This document shows positions 52,047-59,990 of a DNA stretch of 64,000 nucleotides, in pieces. The translations under genes and the position numbers were made by a program. Numbering within the stretch: the first letter of the stretch is position 1; each line of letters opens with the position of its first letter. The DNA comes from Candidatus Accumulibacter affinis (lineage in GTDB: Bacteria > Pseudomonadota > Gammaproteobacteria > Burkholderiales > Rhodocyclaceae), in contig JADJOT010000002.1 of the NCBI GenBank assembly GCA_016713625.1, positions 124,001 to 188,000 of the forward strand. The letters run 5' to 3'. The notes under the pieces were generated by a model. That model ran no database searches. It was not told the origin of the DNA and saw only the letters and a program-made list of their open reading frames with translations.

Positions 52047-53410
52047 ACGTCAGGAAATTCATCGCCGCAAATGCGCGGGATGCTTTGCGCAAGGTCAAGG
52101 AAACGCTGGGGCCGGAGGCGATCATTCTTTCCAATCGCGCCATTCCCGGGGGGGTCGAGATCATGGCGGTTGCTGCCCGCGACATGGACAGCATCGTGCC
52201 GACGCCCGAGCGCGAAACGCCGCGCAGCAAGGACTACCCGCCTGCCACGGCAGCCACCCCGAAGGCCCGCGCGACGCCTGCCCCGACCCCTGCAGCCGAG
52301 CGCGGCTGGTTGCCGGCGCGGGCAGGCGCGCCCGCCACGGGGCAGCCGAGTAACCACTCGGTGCGGCCGCCGCCAGCGCTGGCGGCGAAGCCTCTGCCCC
52401 GGGTCGAGCTGCCGCGATCGCCGGCGGGCAGCGCGTCGGTGCCGGCGGCAGAAGTGGTTCCGGCGGGAGTGATGGAGGAAATTCGCAGCCTGCGCAGGAT
52501 CGTCGAACAGCAGCTCGCCGGCTTTGCCTGGGGCGAGTCAACGCGCGCAGAACCGGTCAGGACGGAAGTTCTTCGCCAGATGCTCGACGCCGGCTTCTCG
52601 CCGCAGCTGGCGCGCGACCTGCTGGCTGATCTGCCCCGTGATCTGGAGGCCGGAGCGGCCCTGGCCTGGGTCAGGAGTGGTGCCGAGCGTGGCCTGCTGA
52701 CCATCGGCAAAGAGACCGACATCGTCGACCAGGGCGGTATCTATGCCCTGGTCGGACCAACCGGTGTCGGCAAGACGACGACCACCGCCAAACTTGCCGC
52801 GCGCTGCGTGTTGCGCCACGGTGCGCGCAAGCTCGCGCTGGTGACCACCGATGGCTACCGGATTGGTGCGCACGAACAATTGCGAATCTACGGGCGGATC
52901 CTCGGCGTCCCGGTTCATTTGGCCCGCGATGCCAAGGATCTGCGCGCCACCCTGCGCGATCTACAGCACACCCACATGGTCCTGATCGACACCATGGGCA
53001 TGAGCCAGCGGGACCAGATGGTCGGCGAACAGGTGGCCATGTTCGGGGATAGCAGCGTGAGATCGCTGCTGCTGCTGCCGGCCACCAGTCGCGGCGACAC
53101 CCTGGACGATGTCGTCCGCTCGTACAGTCGGCTGGATCTGGCTGGCTGTATTCTGACCAAGGTCGATGAAGCGGCAAGCCTGGCGTCGTCCGTTGACGTG
53201 ATCATTCGTCAATGCTTGCGGCTGTACTACGTCTCGAACGGGCAGCGGGTGCCCGAAGATCTGCACTTGCCGAATCGCCAATACCTGCTGCATCGCGCCT
53301 TCAAGGACCGGCCCGAAAGTGCGCCGCATCGTCTGCTCGGCATCGAGGCCGGGTTGATGATGGCCAACTCGACGGCCAGCCTGCAATCGGCAGGAGGGCC
53401 GTGTGGCTGA
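52043..53410 (+). CDS. flhF: Flagellar placement GTPase FlhF
   Basis: A 455-residue SRP-type GTPase that selects the pole for flagellar assembly. The basic N-terminus (MNVRKFIAANARDALRKVKETLGPEAIILSN) is followed by a Pro/Ala-rich linker (about 55-145), the helical N domain and the G domain with VGPTGVGKTTTTAKLAAR, TTDGYRIGAHEQL, IDTMGMSQRD and LTKVDEAASL. flhG follows, as usual. Confidence 0.94.
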   Translation: MNVRKFIAANARDALRKVKETLGPEAIILSNRAIPGGVEIMAVAARDMDSIVPTPERETPRSKDYPPATAATPKARATPAPTPAAERGWLPARAGAPATGQPSNHSVRPPPALAAKPLPRVELPRSPAGSASVPAAEVVPAGVMEEIRSLRRIVEQQLAGFAWGESTRAEPVRTEVLRQMLDAGFSPQLARDLLADLPRDLEAGAALAWVRSGAERGLLTIGKETDIVDQGGIYALVGPTGVGKTTTTAKLAARCVLRHGARKLALVTTDGYRIGAHEQLRIYGRILGVPVHLARDAKDLRATLRDLQHTHMVLIDTMGMSQRDQMVGEQVAMFGDSSVRSLLLLPATSRGDTLDDVVRSYSRLDLAGCILTKVDEAASLASSVDVIIRQCLRLYYVSNGQRVPEDLHLPNRQYLLHRAFKDRPESAPHRLLGIEAGLMMANSTASLQSAGGPCG

Positions 53411-54287
53411 TTTCCACGGCGATCAGGCGGCTGGCCTGCGGCGCCTCCTGGGGCGTCCGCAGGCGCGTATCGTGACCTTTGTGGCGGGTAGCCTCGGGGT
53501 GGGCAAGAGCGTCGTGGTCGCCAATCTGGCGGCGGCGCTGGCCCGTAAGGGCATGCAGACCCTGGTGGTCGACGAGAACACCAACGACAGCATCGCTGCC
53601 TTCTACGGAGCCCTGGCGCCGTACGATCTGCAACAGGTGATCGATGGGGAGAAATCGCTCGCGGAGGTGATCCTCTCGATCGCGCCGGGGGTCCGCGTCC
53701 TGCCAGCGGCGAGGGTCGTCAAGAAACTTGCCCGCCTCAGCGAGGTCGAGCAGCGCATTCTCCTCGACTGTCTAGGCGAAATCGAGCCGTCGGCAGATGT
53801 CGTGCTGGTCGACAGCTCGCTCGACCACCCGCTCGGTTTCTCGCCGCTCGGTCTTGCCGCACAGGAAACCGTGGTTGTCGTCGCGCCGAACACGGCTTCG
53901 ATTACCGAGGCCTATGCGTTGATCAAGAAAGTCAGTCTGGGTTACGCGCACAAGCACTTCCGTATTCTGGTAAACAAGGCTCGGGCCGCCGGCGAGGCGC
54001 GGGCGATCCATGACAATATTGATCGGCTGACGCGCAGCCGCCAGCTCGCCAGTCTTGACTATGCCGGATATGTGCCTCTCGACGAGCAGTTGCGACAAGC
54101 CAGCAGGCTTTGCCAGCCAGTCGCCGCGCTGTTTCCGGCTTCGCCCGCAGCCAAGGCGCTGCAGAGCGTCGCCAATGAGCTGCTGAACTGGTCTGCAGCT
54201 GGCGACGGCGACGGAGGACTCGAACATTTTGTGCAACAACTGCTACACTTGAGCCACCGTATCGATCCGATCGCTATCTACGCCTGA
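53403..54287 (+). CDS. flhG: FlhG/FleN-type MinD-like ATPase
   Basis: A 294-residue MinD/ParA-type protein in the position of FlhG, which limits flagellar number and counteracts FlhF and the master regulator. GTG 53403 overlaps flhF by eight bases. The Walker A reads GSLGVGKS (S30-L31-G32-V33-G34-K35-S36), where the family has KGGVGK(T/S), so the signature lysine is absent. The A' motif reads VVDEN instead of LLDAD. Walker B region is VVLVDSSLD. The C-terminal amphipathic membrane helix is not obvious. Confidence 0.88.
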   Translation: MADFHGDQAAGLRRLLGRPQARIVTFVAGSLGVGKSVVVANLAAALARKGMQTLVVDENTNDSIAAFYGALAPYDLQQVIDGEKSLAEVILSIAPGVRVLPAARVVKKLARLSEVEQRILLDCLGEIEPSADVVLVDSSLDHPLGFSPLGLAAQETVVVVAPNTASITEAYALIKKVSLGYAHKHFRILVNKARAAGEARAIHDNIDRLTRSRQLASLDYAGYVPLDEQLRQASRLCQPVAALFPASPAAKALQSVANELLNWSAAGDGDGGLEHFVQQLLHLSHRIDPIAIYA

Positions 54288-54304
54288 TAGCCACTCCTGA
54301 ATGC

Positions 54305-55051
54305 ATGTATAACGCTGCTGGTCAGCTCAACAGGGATCAGCTGGTCCAGCGCTTCGCGCCGCTGGTCAAGCGCATCGCCTGTCATCTAATGGCTCGGCTG
54401 CCTGCCAGCGTCCAGGTCGACGATCTGGTTCAGAACGGCATGCTGGGCCTGCTCGATGCCATCAGCCGCTTGCAGACCGGGATGACGGCTCAATTCGAAG
54501 CCTATGCGGCGCAACGTGTGCGTGGTGCGATGCTCGACGGTCTGCGCGAGAACGACTGGTTGCCGCGCAGCCTGCGCCGTAACTGTCGGCGGATCGAGGT
54601 GGCGATTGCGCAGCTCGAACAGGAGCATGGCCGACCACCGACGGAAAAGGAACTCGCGGATTCTCTGGGGATGGTGCTTGCCGACTACCAGAAGATGCTG
54701 CAGGAGGCACGTGGACATCAGCTGGTCTATCTGGAAGACATGGTTGCCGAGCGTGGCGAGGACTTCCTCGAACGACATCTGGTCGACGCCGGCGCAGATC
54801 CCTTGAAGCTGCTGGAGGACGAGAGTCTCCGGCAGGGGCTGGTGCACGCGATCGAACTGCTGCCGGAACGTGAACGACTGATGATGGCGCTCTACTACGA
54901 GCAGGATCTCAACCTGCGCGAAATTGGCGAGGTGCTCGGTGTGACGGAGTCGCGCGTGTGTCAGCTGCACACGCAGGCGGTGATGCGCTTGCGCGCGCGT
55001 TTGTTCGAAGCTCCGGGCAAACAGCCGACGCCGTCCGAGCGTGATGGATAG
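54305..55051 (+). CDS. fliA: Flagellar sigma factor FliA (sigma-28)
   Basis: A 248-residue sigma factor for late flagellar and chemotaxis genes. Region 2 reads PLVKRIACHLMARLPASVQVDDLVQNGMLGLLDA with YAAQRVRGAMLDGLRENDWLPRSLRR, and region 4 ends LREIGEVLGVTESRVCQLHTQAVMRLRARL. The anti-sigma factor FlgM is encoded about 2 kb downstream on the other strand. Confidence 0.96.
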   Translation: MYNAAGQLNRDQLVQRFAPLVKRIACHLMARLPASVQVDDLVQNGMLGLLDAISRLQTGMTAQFEAYAAQRVRGAMLDGLRENDWLPRSLRRNCRRIEVAIAQLEQEHGRPPTEKELADSLGMVLADYQKMLQEARGHQLVYLEDMVAERGEDFLERHLVDAGADPLKLLEDESLRQGLVHAIELLPERERLMMALYYEQDLNLREIGEVLGVTESRVCQLHTQAVMRLRARLFEAPGKQPTPSERDG

Positions 55052-55784
55052 GAGCAGCATCTTCGGGCTGTTGATCGGCCTCCTGGCGATCGTTGGTGGC
55101 CAGATTCTGGAAGGCGGGCATCTCGGATCGCTGGCCCAGCCGACCGCCTTGCTGATCGTCGTCGGTGGTACGCTGGGTGCGGTCATGTTGCAAAGTCCCT
55201 ACGCCACGTTCGTGCGCAGCATCCGCATGGCCAAGTGGATCTGGTCGCCCCCGCTGTTCGATGACCAGCAGCTGATCCAGCAGGTCTCGAGCTGGAGCCA
55301 GGTGTCGCGGCGAGAGGGCTTGCTGGCGCTGGACTCCATCGTCAGCGAACTGCACGACGAGTTTACGCGCAAGGGGCTACAACTCCTGGTTGACGGCGCG
55401 GAGCCGGAAAGACTGCGCGAGGTGCTGGAGGTGGAGATCAACACCTTCGAACAGGAAATGAAGCTTTCGGCGAGGGTGTGGGAGGCGGCCGGCGGTTACT
55501 CACCGACCATCGGTATCCTCGGCGCGGTGATGGGCTTGATCCAGGTGATGGAGAATCTCTCCGATCCCGCCAAGCTCGGAGCCGGCATCGCCGTCGCCTT
55601 TGTCGCGACGATCTATGGCGTTGGCCTGGCGAATCTGGTCTATCTGCCGATTGCCAACAAGCTCAAGGCGCATGTCAATCGCCTCATCGTGCGGCGTGAA
55701 ATGATTGTCGATGGCCTGGTGGGCATCGCCAATGGCGATAATCCGCGCATCATCGAGAGCCGTTTGCGCGGCTATATCTTCTGA
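55044..55784 (+). CDS. motC: Flagellar stator protein MotC/PomA type
   Basis: A 246-residue MotA-family stator subunit with four membrane segments. AAGGYSPTIGILGAVMGLIQVMENLSDP and GIAVAFVATIYGVGLANLVYLPIANKL are the ion-channel helices. The N-terminus DRSSIFGLLIGLLAIVGGQILEGGH is the shorter PomA/MotC form. ATG 55044 overlaps fliA by eight bases. Ion specificity (H+ or Na+) cannot be read. Confidence 0.92.
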   Translation: MDRSSIFGLLIGLLAIVGGQILEGGHLGSLAQPTALLIVVGGTLGAVMLQSPYATFVRSIRMAKWIWSPPLFDDQQLIQQVSSWSQVSRREGLLALDSIVSELHDEFTRKGLQLLVDGAEPERLREVLEVEINTFEQEMKLSARVWEAAGGYSPTIGILGAVMGLIQVMENLSDPAKLGAGIAVAFVATIYGVGLANLVYLPIANKLKAHVNRLIVRREMIVDGLVGIANGDNPRIIESRLRGYIF

Positions 55785-55849
55785 CGGCGATGGACATTCC
55801 ACCCACCCCCCGGCTGATCAACGCCATGATCGTTTCCCGAGACTAGGCG

Positions 55850-56665
55850 ATGGCACGGCGCAAGCGCGAAGATGCGCCCGACAATCACGACCGCTGGCTG
55901 GTGTCGTACGCGGATTTCATCACCCTGCTGTTTGCCTTCTTTGTCGTGATGTACGCGCTGTCCTCGGTAAATGAGGGAAAGTACCGCATTCTGAGTAATT
56001 CGATGGTCACCGCCTTTCGCAACATTCCCGCCAGCAGCGCCGGGCCAATGCCGCTGGTCATGCCTGCGGCGGCACCGGCCGTACCGAAACCCGGTCTGGC
56101 GAGCAACGCGCAGGAGGCGGTCAAGCAGCAACAACGCGACAAGATGCGTCACGTCGCCAAGGAGATCCTGGAAGTGATGGCGCCGCTCATTGAGCAGGGA
56201 AAGGTTCGGGTTCTCGAAACCAGCCGTGGGGTGAGCATAGAAATCAACGACAGCATCCTGTTCTCCCCCGGGCAGGCCTTGCTGCAACCGACCCTGGTCA
56301 AAGCCATGCAGTCAGTGGCGGAGGTGCTGGTGGCTGCGGAGTTTCCGATCACCATCGAAGGCCATACCGACAACGTCCCGATCAAGAACGCGCAGTTTCC
56401 GTCGAACTGGGAACTGTCCGCCGTACGTGCCACCACGGTTTTGCGCCTGTTTGCCGATGCCGGCGTTGCCGCCGAGCGCCTGACAGCGATTGGCTATGCC
56501 GATACGCGCCCGGTCGAGCCAAATGTGCTGGCTGATGGACGCGCGCGCAATCGTCGCGTGACCATCCTGATCGACTCGGACATTCCCGAAAAGAGCACCG
56601 AGGTCACCCTGCACGGGCAGCCCGCCGCTCCCGAGTCAGTGCCGGTACCGGCAGCGGCACGCTAG
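55850..56665 (+). CDS. motD: Flagellar stator protein MotD/MotB type
   Basis: A 271-residue MotB-family stator subunit. The essential channel aspartate is D22 in WLVSYADFITLLFAFFVVMYALSSV, after a basic cytoplasmic start. A plug/linker follows, then an OmpA-type peptidoglycan-binding domain with ITIEGHTDNVPIKNAQFPSNWELSAVRAT and ARNRRVTILI. 65 bases after motC. Confidence 0.93.
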   Translation: MARRKREDAPDNHDRWLVSYADFITLLFAFFVVMYALSSVNEGKYRILSNSMVTAFRNIPASSAGPMPLVMPAAAPAVPKPGLASNAQEAVKQQQRDKMRHVAKEILEVMAPLIEQGKVRVLETSRGVSIEINDSILFSPGQALLQPTLVKAMQSVAEVLVAAEFPITIEGHTDNVPIKNAQFPSNWELSAVRATTVLRLFADAGVAAERLTAIGYADTRPVEPNVLADGRARNRRVTILIDSDIPEKSTEVTLHGQPAAPESVPVPAAAR

Positions 56666-56672
56666 TCGCGAG

Positions 56673-57119
56673 TCAGGCGCGGTCGCTGATGCGGTGACCG
56701 CTCGGTAGGGAACTCTGGCCGTCCGAACCATACAGACCGAGGGGGTTGGTCGTGCCAAGCAGAGCCTCTAGGGCCAGTGCGTTGTGCTGCATGCGCAACT
56801 GGATCAATTCGCCATTGACTCGGTTCAGTTCGCGCGCCCGGGTGGCCAGTGACAGTAGCAAGGACCAGTCCGTACGCGCACGACGCGCGCTGGGGTGCGC
56901 TGCCAACCAGGCCACGACGCCCGCGCGATCTGCCGCCAGTCCCTCGGCGGCAAGCGCCTCGGCGCGCTGCTTGGCGACGGCCGCCAGGGCCGCGGCAAGC
57001 TCGTTCTTTTCCTGCACCAGCTGCAGCAGCGCATCGATCTCCCCCTTGCCGAGCATCTGCTGTTCGCGCTCAAGCAGCGTGCAAAAGCGCTGCAGCGCGG
57101 CAATCTCGGTCTCGAACAT
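56673..57119 (-). CDS. flgN: Flagellar chaperone FlgN
   Basis: A 148-residue mostly helical protein (TEIAALQRFCTLLEREQQMLGKGEIDALLQLVQEKNELAA) of the FlgN family, chaperone for the hook-filament junction proteins FlgK and FlgL, which are not in the window. Placed after flgM in the same direction and convergent with motD. Confidence 0.88.
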   Translation of the reverse strand: MFETEIAALQRFCTLLEREQQMLGKGEIDALLQLVQEKNELAAALAAVAKQRAEALAAEGLAADRAGVVAWLAAHPSARRARTDWSLLLSLATRARELNRVNGELIQLRMQHNALALEALLGTTNPLGLYGSDGQSSLPSGHRISDRA

Positions 57120-57144
57120 TGATCCGCAAGGCGATCTGGAACGT

Positions 57145-57423
57145 TCAGGAACGCTGCGACGCGACCAGTTCGCTGGCGGAGGCGATCAGACGGTCGGCAA
57201 TCGCCCCGGAATTGATCGTGAAGCGGCCTTCGGCGATGGCTTGCGTGATTTCAGCAACCCGCCTGGCATCGAAGGTCGACGCTTCCCCGGTGGACTGAAG
57301 TTGTGCGGCGAGGGCGCTGAGATGAACCTCCGAGGCGGCGCCCGCGGTCGGCGTGCTGTGGGTCTTGCGGGGCTGCGTCTCGCTGACGCTGCCGGCAGTG
57401 GTCCTGGTGTTTTCGATCTTCAC
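57145..57423 (-). CDS. flgM: Anti-sigma-28 factor FlgM
   Basis: A 92-residue protein that binds FliA until it is exported through the completed hook. After a flexible N-terminus comes VHLSALAAQLQ and the conserved FDARRVAEITQAIAEGRFTINSGAIADRLIASASEL. The start is GTG 57423 with AAAGGG seven bases upstream. A near-consensus sigma-28 promoter lies 34 bases upstream, so FliA drives its own inhibitor. Confidence 0.94.
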   Translation of the reverse strand: MKIENTRTTAGSVSETQPRKTHSTPTAGAASEVHLSALAAQLQSTGEASTFDARRVAEITQAIAEGRFTINSGAIADRLIASASELVASQRS

Positions 57424-57456
57424 GGTCGTGCCCTTTAACGATGGTAGTCAACCCAG

Positions 57457-57483
57457 CTATCGGCTGAAAACGGCTGAACTTTA
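57457..57483 (-). promoter_or_regulatory. Sigma-28 (FliA) promoter of flgM-flgN
   Basis: On the minus strand TAAAGTTC (57483-57476), 11 bases, then GCCGATAG (57464-57457). This matches the FliA consensus TAAAGTTT-N11-GCCGATAA at 14 of 16 positions with exact spacing. It lies between the flgA stop and the flgM start and so allows flgMN expression apart from flgA. Confidence 0.88.
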
Positions 57484-57543
57484 ACACTATTTTCCAGGCT
57501 GCAGGAAAGCCCGCGGTTCTCCATCCGGTCTGGCAGCGGCAGG

Positions 57544-58248
57544 TCAATAGGACACTTCGACGACGCCACCGCTGCGCGCGATGCCACTGACCACCTGTCC
57601 GGAAGCTGTCCGCACCTGGGCGATCTGACCATCCGTGGCGTTGTTCAACGCCTTCCCCTCGTTGCTGATCGTGAACCCGGCGCCGGTCGTCAGCAGGCGG
57701 ACGCTCTGCCCTTGCTGCACCGCCCAGGCTGCGGTCAGCAGATCGCTGCGCAGCGGATGGCCAGCGGCGATGCCGTTGCGGATGGTCTTGCCGATGGCCT
57801 GTGCCGGATCGGTGACGACGCTGGCCGGCAGGGCACCGAGATCACCACTCTGGCTGAGCAGGTCGGCGCTGCTCACGACCTGGCCGGGCGCCAATTGGCG
57901 CGCGGTGACCAGGTAAGTTCCCGAGATTCTCACCTGCACCGGCACATACACCGTCCACGCCGTCGGGCCGAGGCAGCGCACGCCAACCGTAGATTTTCCC
58001 CAGAGTCGACTGCCGGGCGGCAGGAAGGGCTCGAAAGCGTCGCACGCTCCGAGCTGCGCGCGCCGCTCCAGCGCTCCGACGCTGTAACTGACCTTGCCCG
58101 GCAAGCCTTGCGTCTGGGTGCGCAGGAACTGGTCGAGGGCAGTGGCCAGGGAAGTCTGAGCGCACAGCGCGTTGCTCGTGACGGCCAGCATGGCACACAG
58201 TAGCCGTGGCAGGCGGGCCGGGCGCCGGGAAACAGGAGGATTGAACAT
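57544..58248 (-). CDS. flgA: Flagellar P-ring chaperone FlgA
   Basis: A 234-residue exported protein assisting P-ring (FlgI) assembly. Signal peptide ARLPRLLCAMLAVTSNALCA; then the N-terminal domain with two Cys (LGACDAFEPFLPPGSRLWG, VGVRCLGPTAWTVYVPVQV) and the SAF-type C-terminal domain (RQLAPGQVVSSADL, GIAAGHPLRSDLL, VRTASGQVVSGIARSGGVVEV). Divergent from flgB with 197 bases between. Confidence 0.93.
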   Translation of the reverse strand: MFNPPVSRRPARLPRLLCAMLAVTSNALCAQTSLATALDQFLRTQTQGLPGKVSYSVGALERRAQLGACDAFEPFLPPGSRLWGKSTVGVRCLGPTAWTVYVPVQVRISGTYLVTARQLAPGQVVSSADLLSQSGDLGALPASVVTDPAQAIGKTIRNGIAAGHPLRSDLLTAAWAVQQGQSVRLLTTGAGFTISNEGKALNNATDGQIAQVRTASGQVVSGIARSGGVVEVSY

Positions 58249-58324
58249 GCTCTCATTCTGCCTGAATCTGCCTCGCTAGCGAAGGATGCCGGTGCGGCCA
58301 GCGTTTCGCCACTGGCGGCAATAT

Positions 58325-58342
58325 TTGCCGGAAAGCCGGCAA
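58325..58342. promoter_or_regulatory. Perfect inverted repeat between flgA and flgB
   Basis: TTGCCGG-AAAG-CCGGCAA, two perfect 7-base arms with a 4-base centre, about 80 bases upstream of the -12 element of the flgB sigma-54 promoter and 77 bases upstream of the flgA start. No T-run follows on either strand, so it is not an intrinsic terminator. Position fits an activator (enhancer) site. Confidence 0.5.
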
Positions 58343-58405
58343 CTGTCGCGATGGCAGTGGTGCCGGTCGACGTCAAAGACCTTGCGGGTGGTCGCCACGG
58401 AGGTT

Positions 58406-58421
58406 TGGCATGGGTATTGCT
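58406..58421 (+). promoter_or_regulatory. Sigma-54 promoter of the flgB operon
   Basis: TGGCAT-GGGTA-TTGCT: the GG (58407-58408) and GC (58419-58420) doublets are exactly 10 bases apart, and 11 of the core positions agree with the TGGCAC-N5-TTGC consensus. The predicted start, about 12 bases downstream, leaves a short leader to the flgB ATG. It implies control of the rod/hook operon by RpoN with an enhancer-binding protein of the FlrC/FleR kind encoded elsewhere. Confidence 0.85.
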
Positions 58422-58445
58422 TACTTGCTTTGCATTAGGTCCCGG

Positions 58446-58859
58446 ATGGAGCGCATGGTGGTCAGCAAACTCGACAGTACGCTGTTCCTGCAACAGCAGG
58501 CGCTGACCCTGCGCGCCAATCGACAGCAGGTGCTGGCCGGCAATATTGCCAATGCCGATACCCCGAACTACCTGGCCAGGGATTTCGACTTCAGCGCTGC
58601 GCTGGGCAACGCGCTGGCCGGTCGCGGCGCCGCAAACCTGACCATGACGGCCACTTCGCCGCGGCATTTGCAGCGAAGTGCCCATGGCGACGCGCTGCGC
58701 CTGCAGTATCGCCAGCCGACGCAACCGAGTGCCGATGGCAACACCGTCGAGATGGACGTCGAACGTTCGCAGTTTGCCGAAAATGCCGTCTCGTACGAGG
58801 CCAGCATGACCTTCATCACGCATCAGATACGCGCGCTGACGGCGGCGCTGCAGCCGTAA
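58446..58859 (+). CDS. flgB: Flagellar proximal rod protein FlgB
   Basis: A 137-residue rod protein (VSKLDSTLFLQQQALTLRANRQQVLAGNIANADTPNY is the typical N-terminal rod motif). Of the clustered start codons I prefer ATG 58446, six bases after AGG; ATG 58455 is equally compatible with the family N-terminus. An ATG at 58410 lies inside the sigma-54 promoter and is rejected. Confidence 0.93.
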   Translation: MERMVVSKLDSTLFLQQQALTLRANRQQVLAGNIANADTPNYLARDFDFSAALGNALAGRGAANLTMTATSPRHLQRSAHGDALRLQYRQPTQPSADGNTVEMDVERSQFAENAVSYEASMTFITHQIRALTAALQP

Positions 58860-58864
58860 TCCGG

Positions 58865-59269
58865 ATGAGCCTGTTCACTACCTTCCAGGTCGCCGGCAGT
58901 GCCATGACGGCGCAGTCGATGCGCCTCAACGCGGTGGCCAGCAACCTGGCCAACGCCGACAGCATTGTCAGCGCCGACGGCAAGCCCTATCGGGCGCGCC
59001 AGGTGGTGTTTGCGGCAACGCCGATGGGCCGCGCTGCGGCCCAGGGGGTAAGGGTCACCCAGGTCCGCGAGGACAGCAGCCCGAGTCGTATGGTCTATGA
59101 CCCGCGCAACCCGGCGGCCGATGAAAAGGGTTACGTGGCGATGCCGAATGTGAACGTCGTCGAAGAAATGACCAATATGATCTCGGCGGCGCGCTCTTAC
59201 CAGACCAACGTCGAAGTGATGAATACCGCCAAGCAACTGCTGCTCAAGACGCTGACGCTTGGCCAGTAG
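58865..59269 (+). CDS. flgC: Flagellar proximal rod protein FlgC
   Basis: A 134-residue rod protein with FQVAGSAMTAQSMRLNAVASNLANADS at the N-terminus and NVNVVEEMTNMISAARSYQTNVEVMNTAKQLLLKTL at the C-terminus. Five bases after flgB. Confidence 0.96.
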   Translation: MSLFTTFQVAGSAMTAQSMRLNAVASNLANADSIVSADGKPYRARQVVFAATPMGRAAAQGVRVTQVREDSSPSRMVYDPRNPAADEKGYVAMPNVNVVEEMTNMISAARSYQTNVEVMNTAKQLLLKTLTLGQ

Positions 59270-59295
59270 GAATTGACCCACTCAAGGAGTGACTG

Positions 59296-59988
59296 ATGGC
59301 CACCGTACAAGCAGCCAATTCAACAAGTGAGCTCTTTGCCACGCTCAATGCCCAGGGCAAGGCCGCTGCCGCCGGTTCGGGGTCGACCAGCGAGGAAGTA
59401 CAGAATCGCTTCCTCAAGTTGTTGACGACGCAACTCAAGAACCAGGACCCGCTCAACCCGATGGACAACGCCGCGATCACCAGCCAGATCTCGCAGATCA
59501 ATACCGTGACCGGCATCGAGCGGCTCAATGCTTCGCTCGAAACCCTGCTCGCTTCCTACCATGACGGCCAGGCCATGCAGGCCGCCGGCTTGATCGGCAA
59601 GAGCGTCCTCGCGCCCGGTTCAAGTCTGTCGCTGGTCAACGGTACAGCGAACGGCGGTGTCACGCTGGCCGGTGCAGCCGATAGCGTGACGCTGACGATT
59701 CTCGATGCTGCCGGAAAGGTGGTACAGAGTCAGAGCCTGGGTGCGCGCGCAGCCGGCAACTTCGGTTTCGCCTGGGATGGCCAGACCAATGCCGGTACGC
59801 TGGCGCCGGCGGGTAATTACACGTTCAAGGTCGATGCCCTGCGCGGCAGCGAGAAAGTGGCTGCGGAAACTTTGCAGATTGGCATGGTTTCTGCGTTGGT
59901 CAGGGATAACGGCAGCTTCCAGCTCGAACTCGGTGGGCTCGGAAGGGTAGGTTTTGACAAGGTGCAAGAGATTCTCCAGGAGCGGTAA
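59296..59988 (+). CDS. flgD: Flagellar hook-capping protein FlgD
   Basis: A 230-residue scaffold for hook assembly. The N-terminal FLKLLTTQLKNQDPLNPMDNAAITSQISQINTVTGIERLN is the diagnostic FlgD region; the tudor/Ig-like C-terminal part contains GNFGFAWDGQTNAGTLAPAGNYTFKV. Starts after CAAGGAG. Confidence 0.95.
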   Translation: MATVQAANSTSELFATLNAQGKAAAAGSGSTSEEVQNRFLKLLTTQLKNQDPLNPMDNAAITSQISQINTVTGIERLNASLETLLASYHDGQAMQAAGLIGKSVLAPGSSLSLVNGTANGGVTLAGAADSVTLTILDAAGKVVQSQSLGARAAGNFGFAWDGQTNAGTLAPAGNYTFKVDALRGSEKVAAETLQIGMVSALVRDNGSFQLELGGLGRVGFDKVQEILQER

Positions 59989-59990
59989 GC

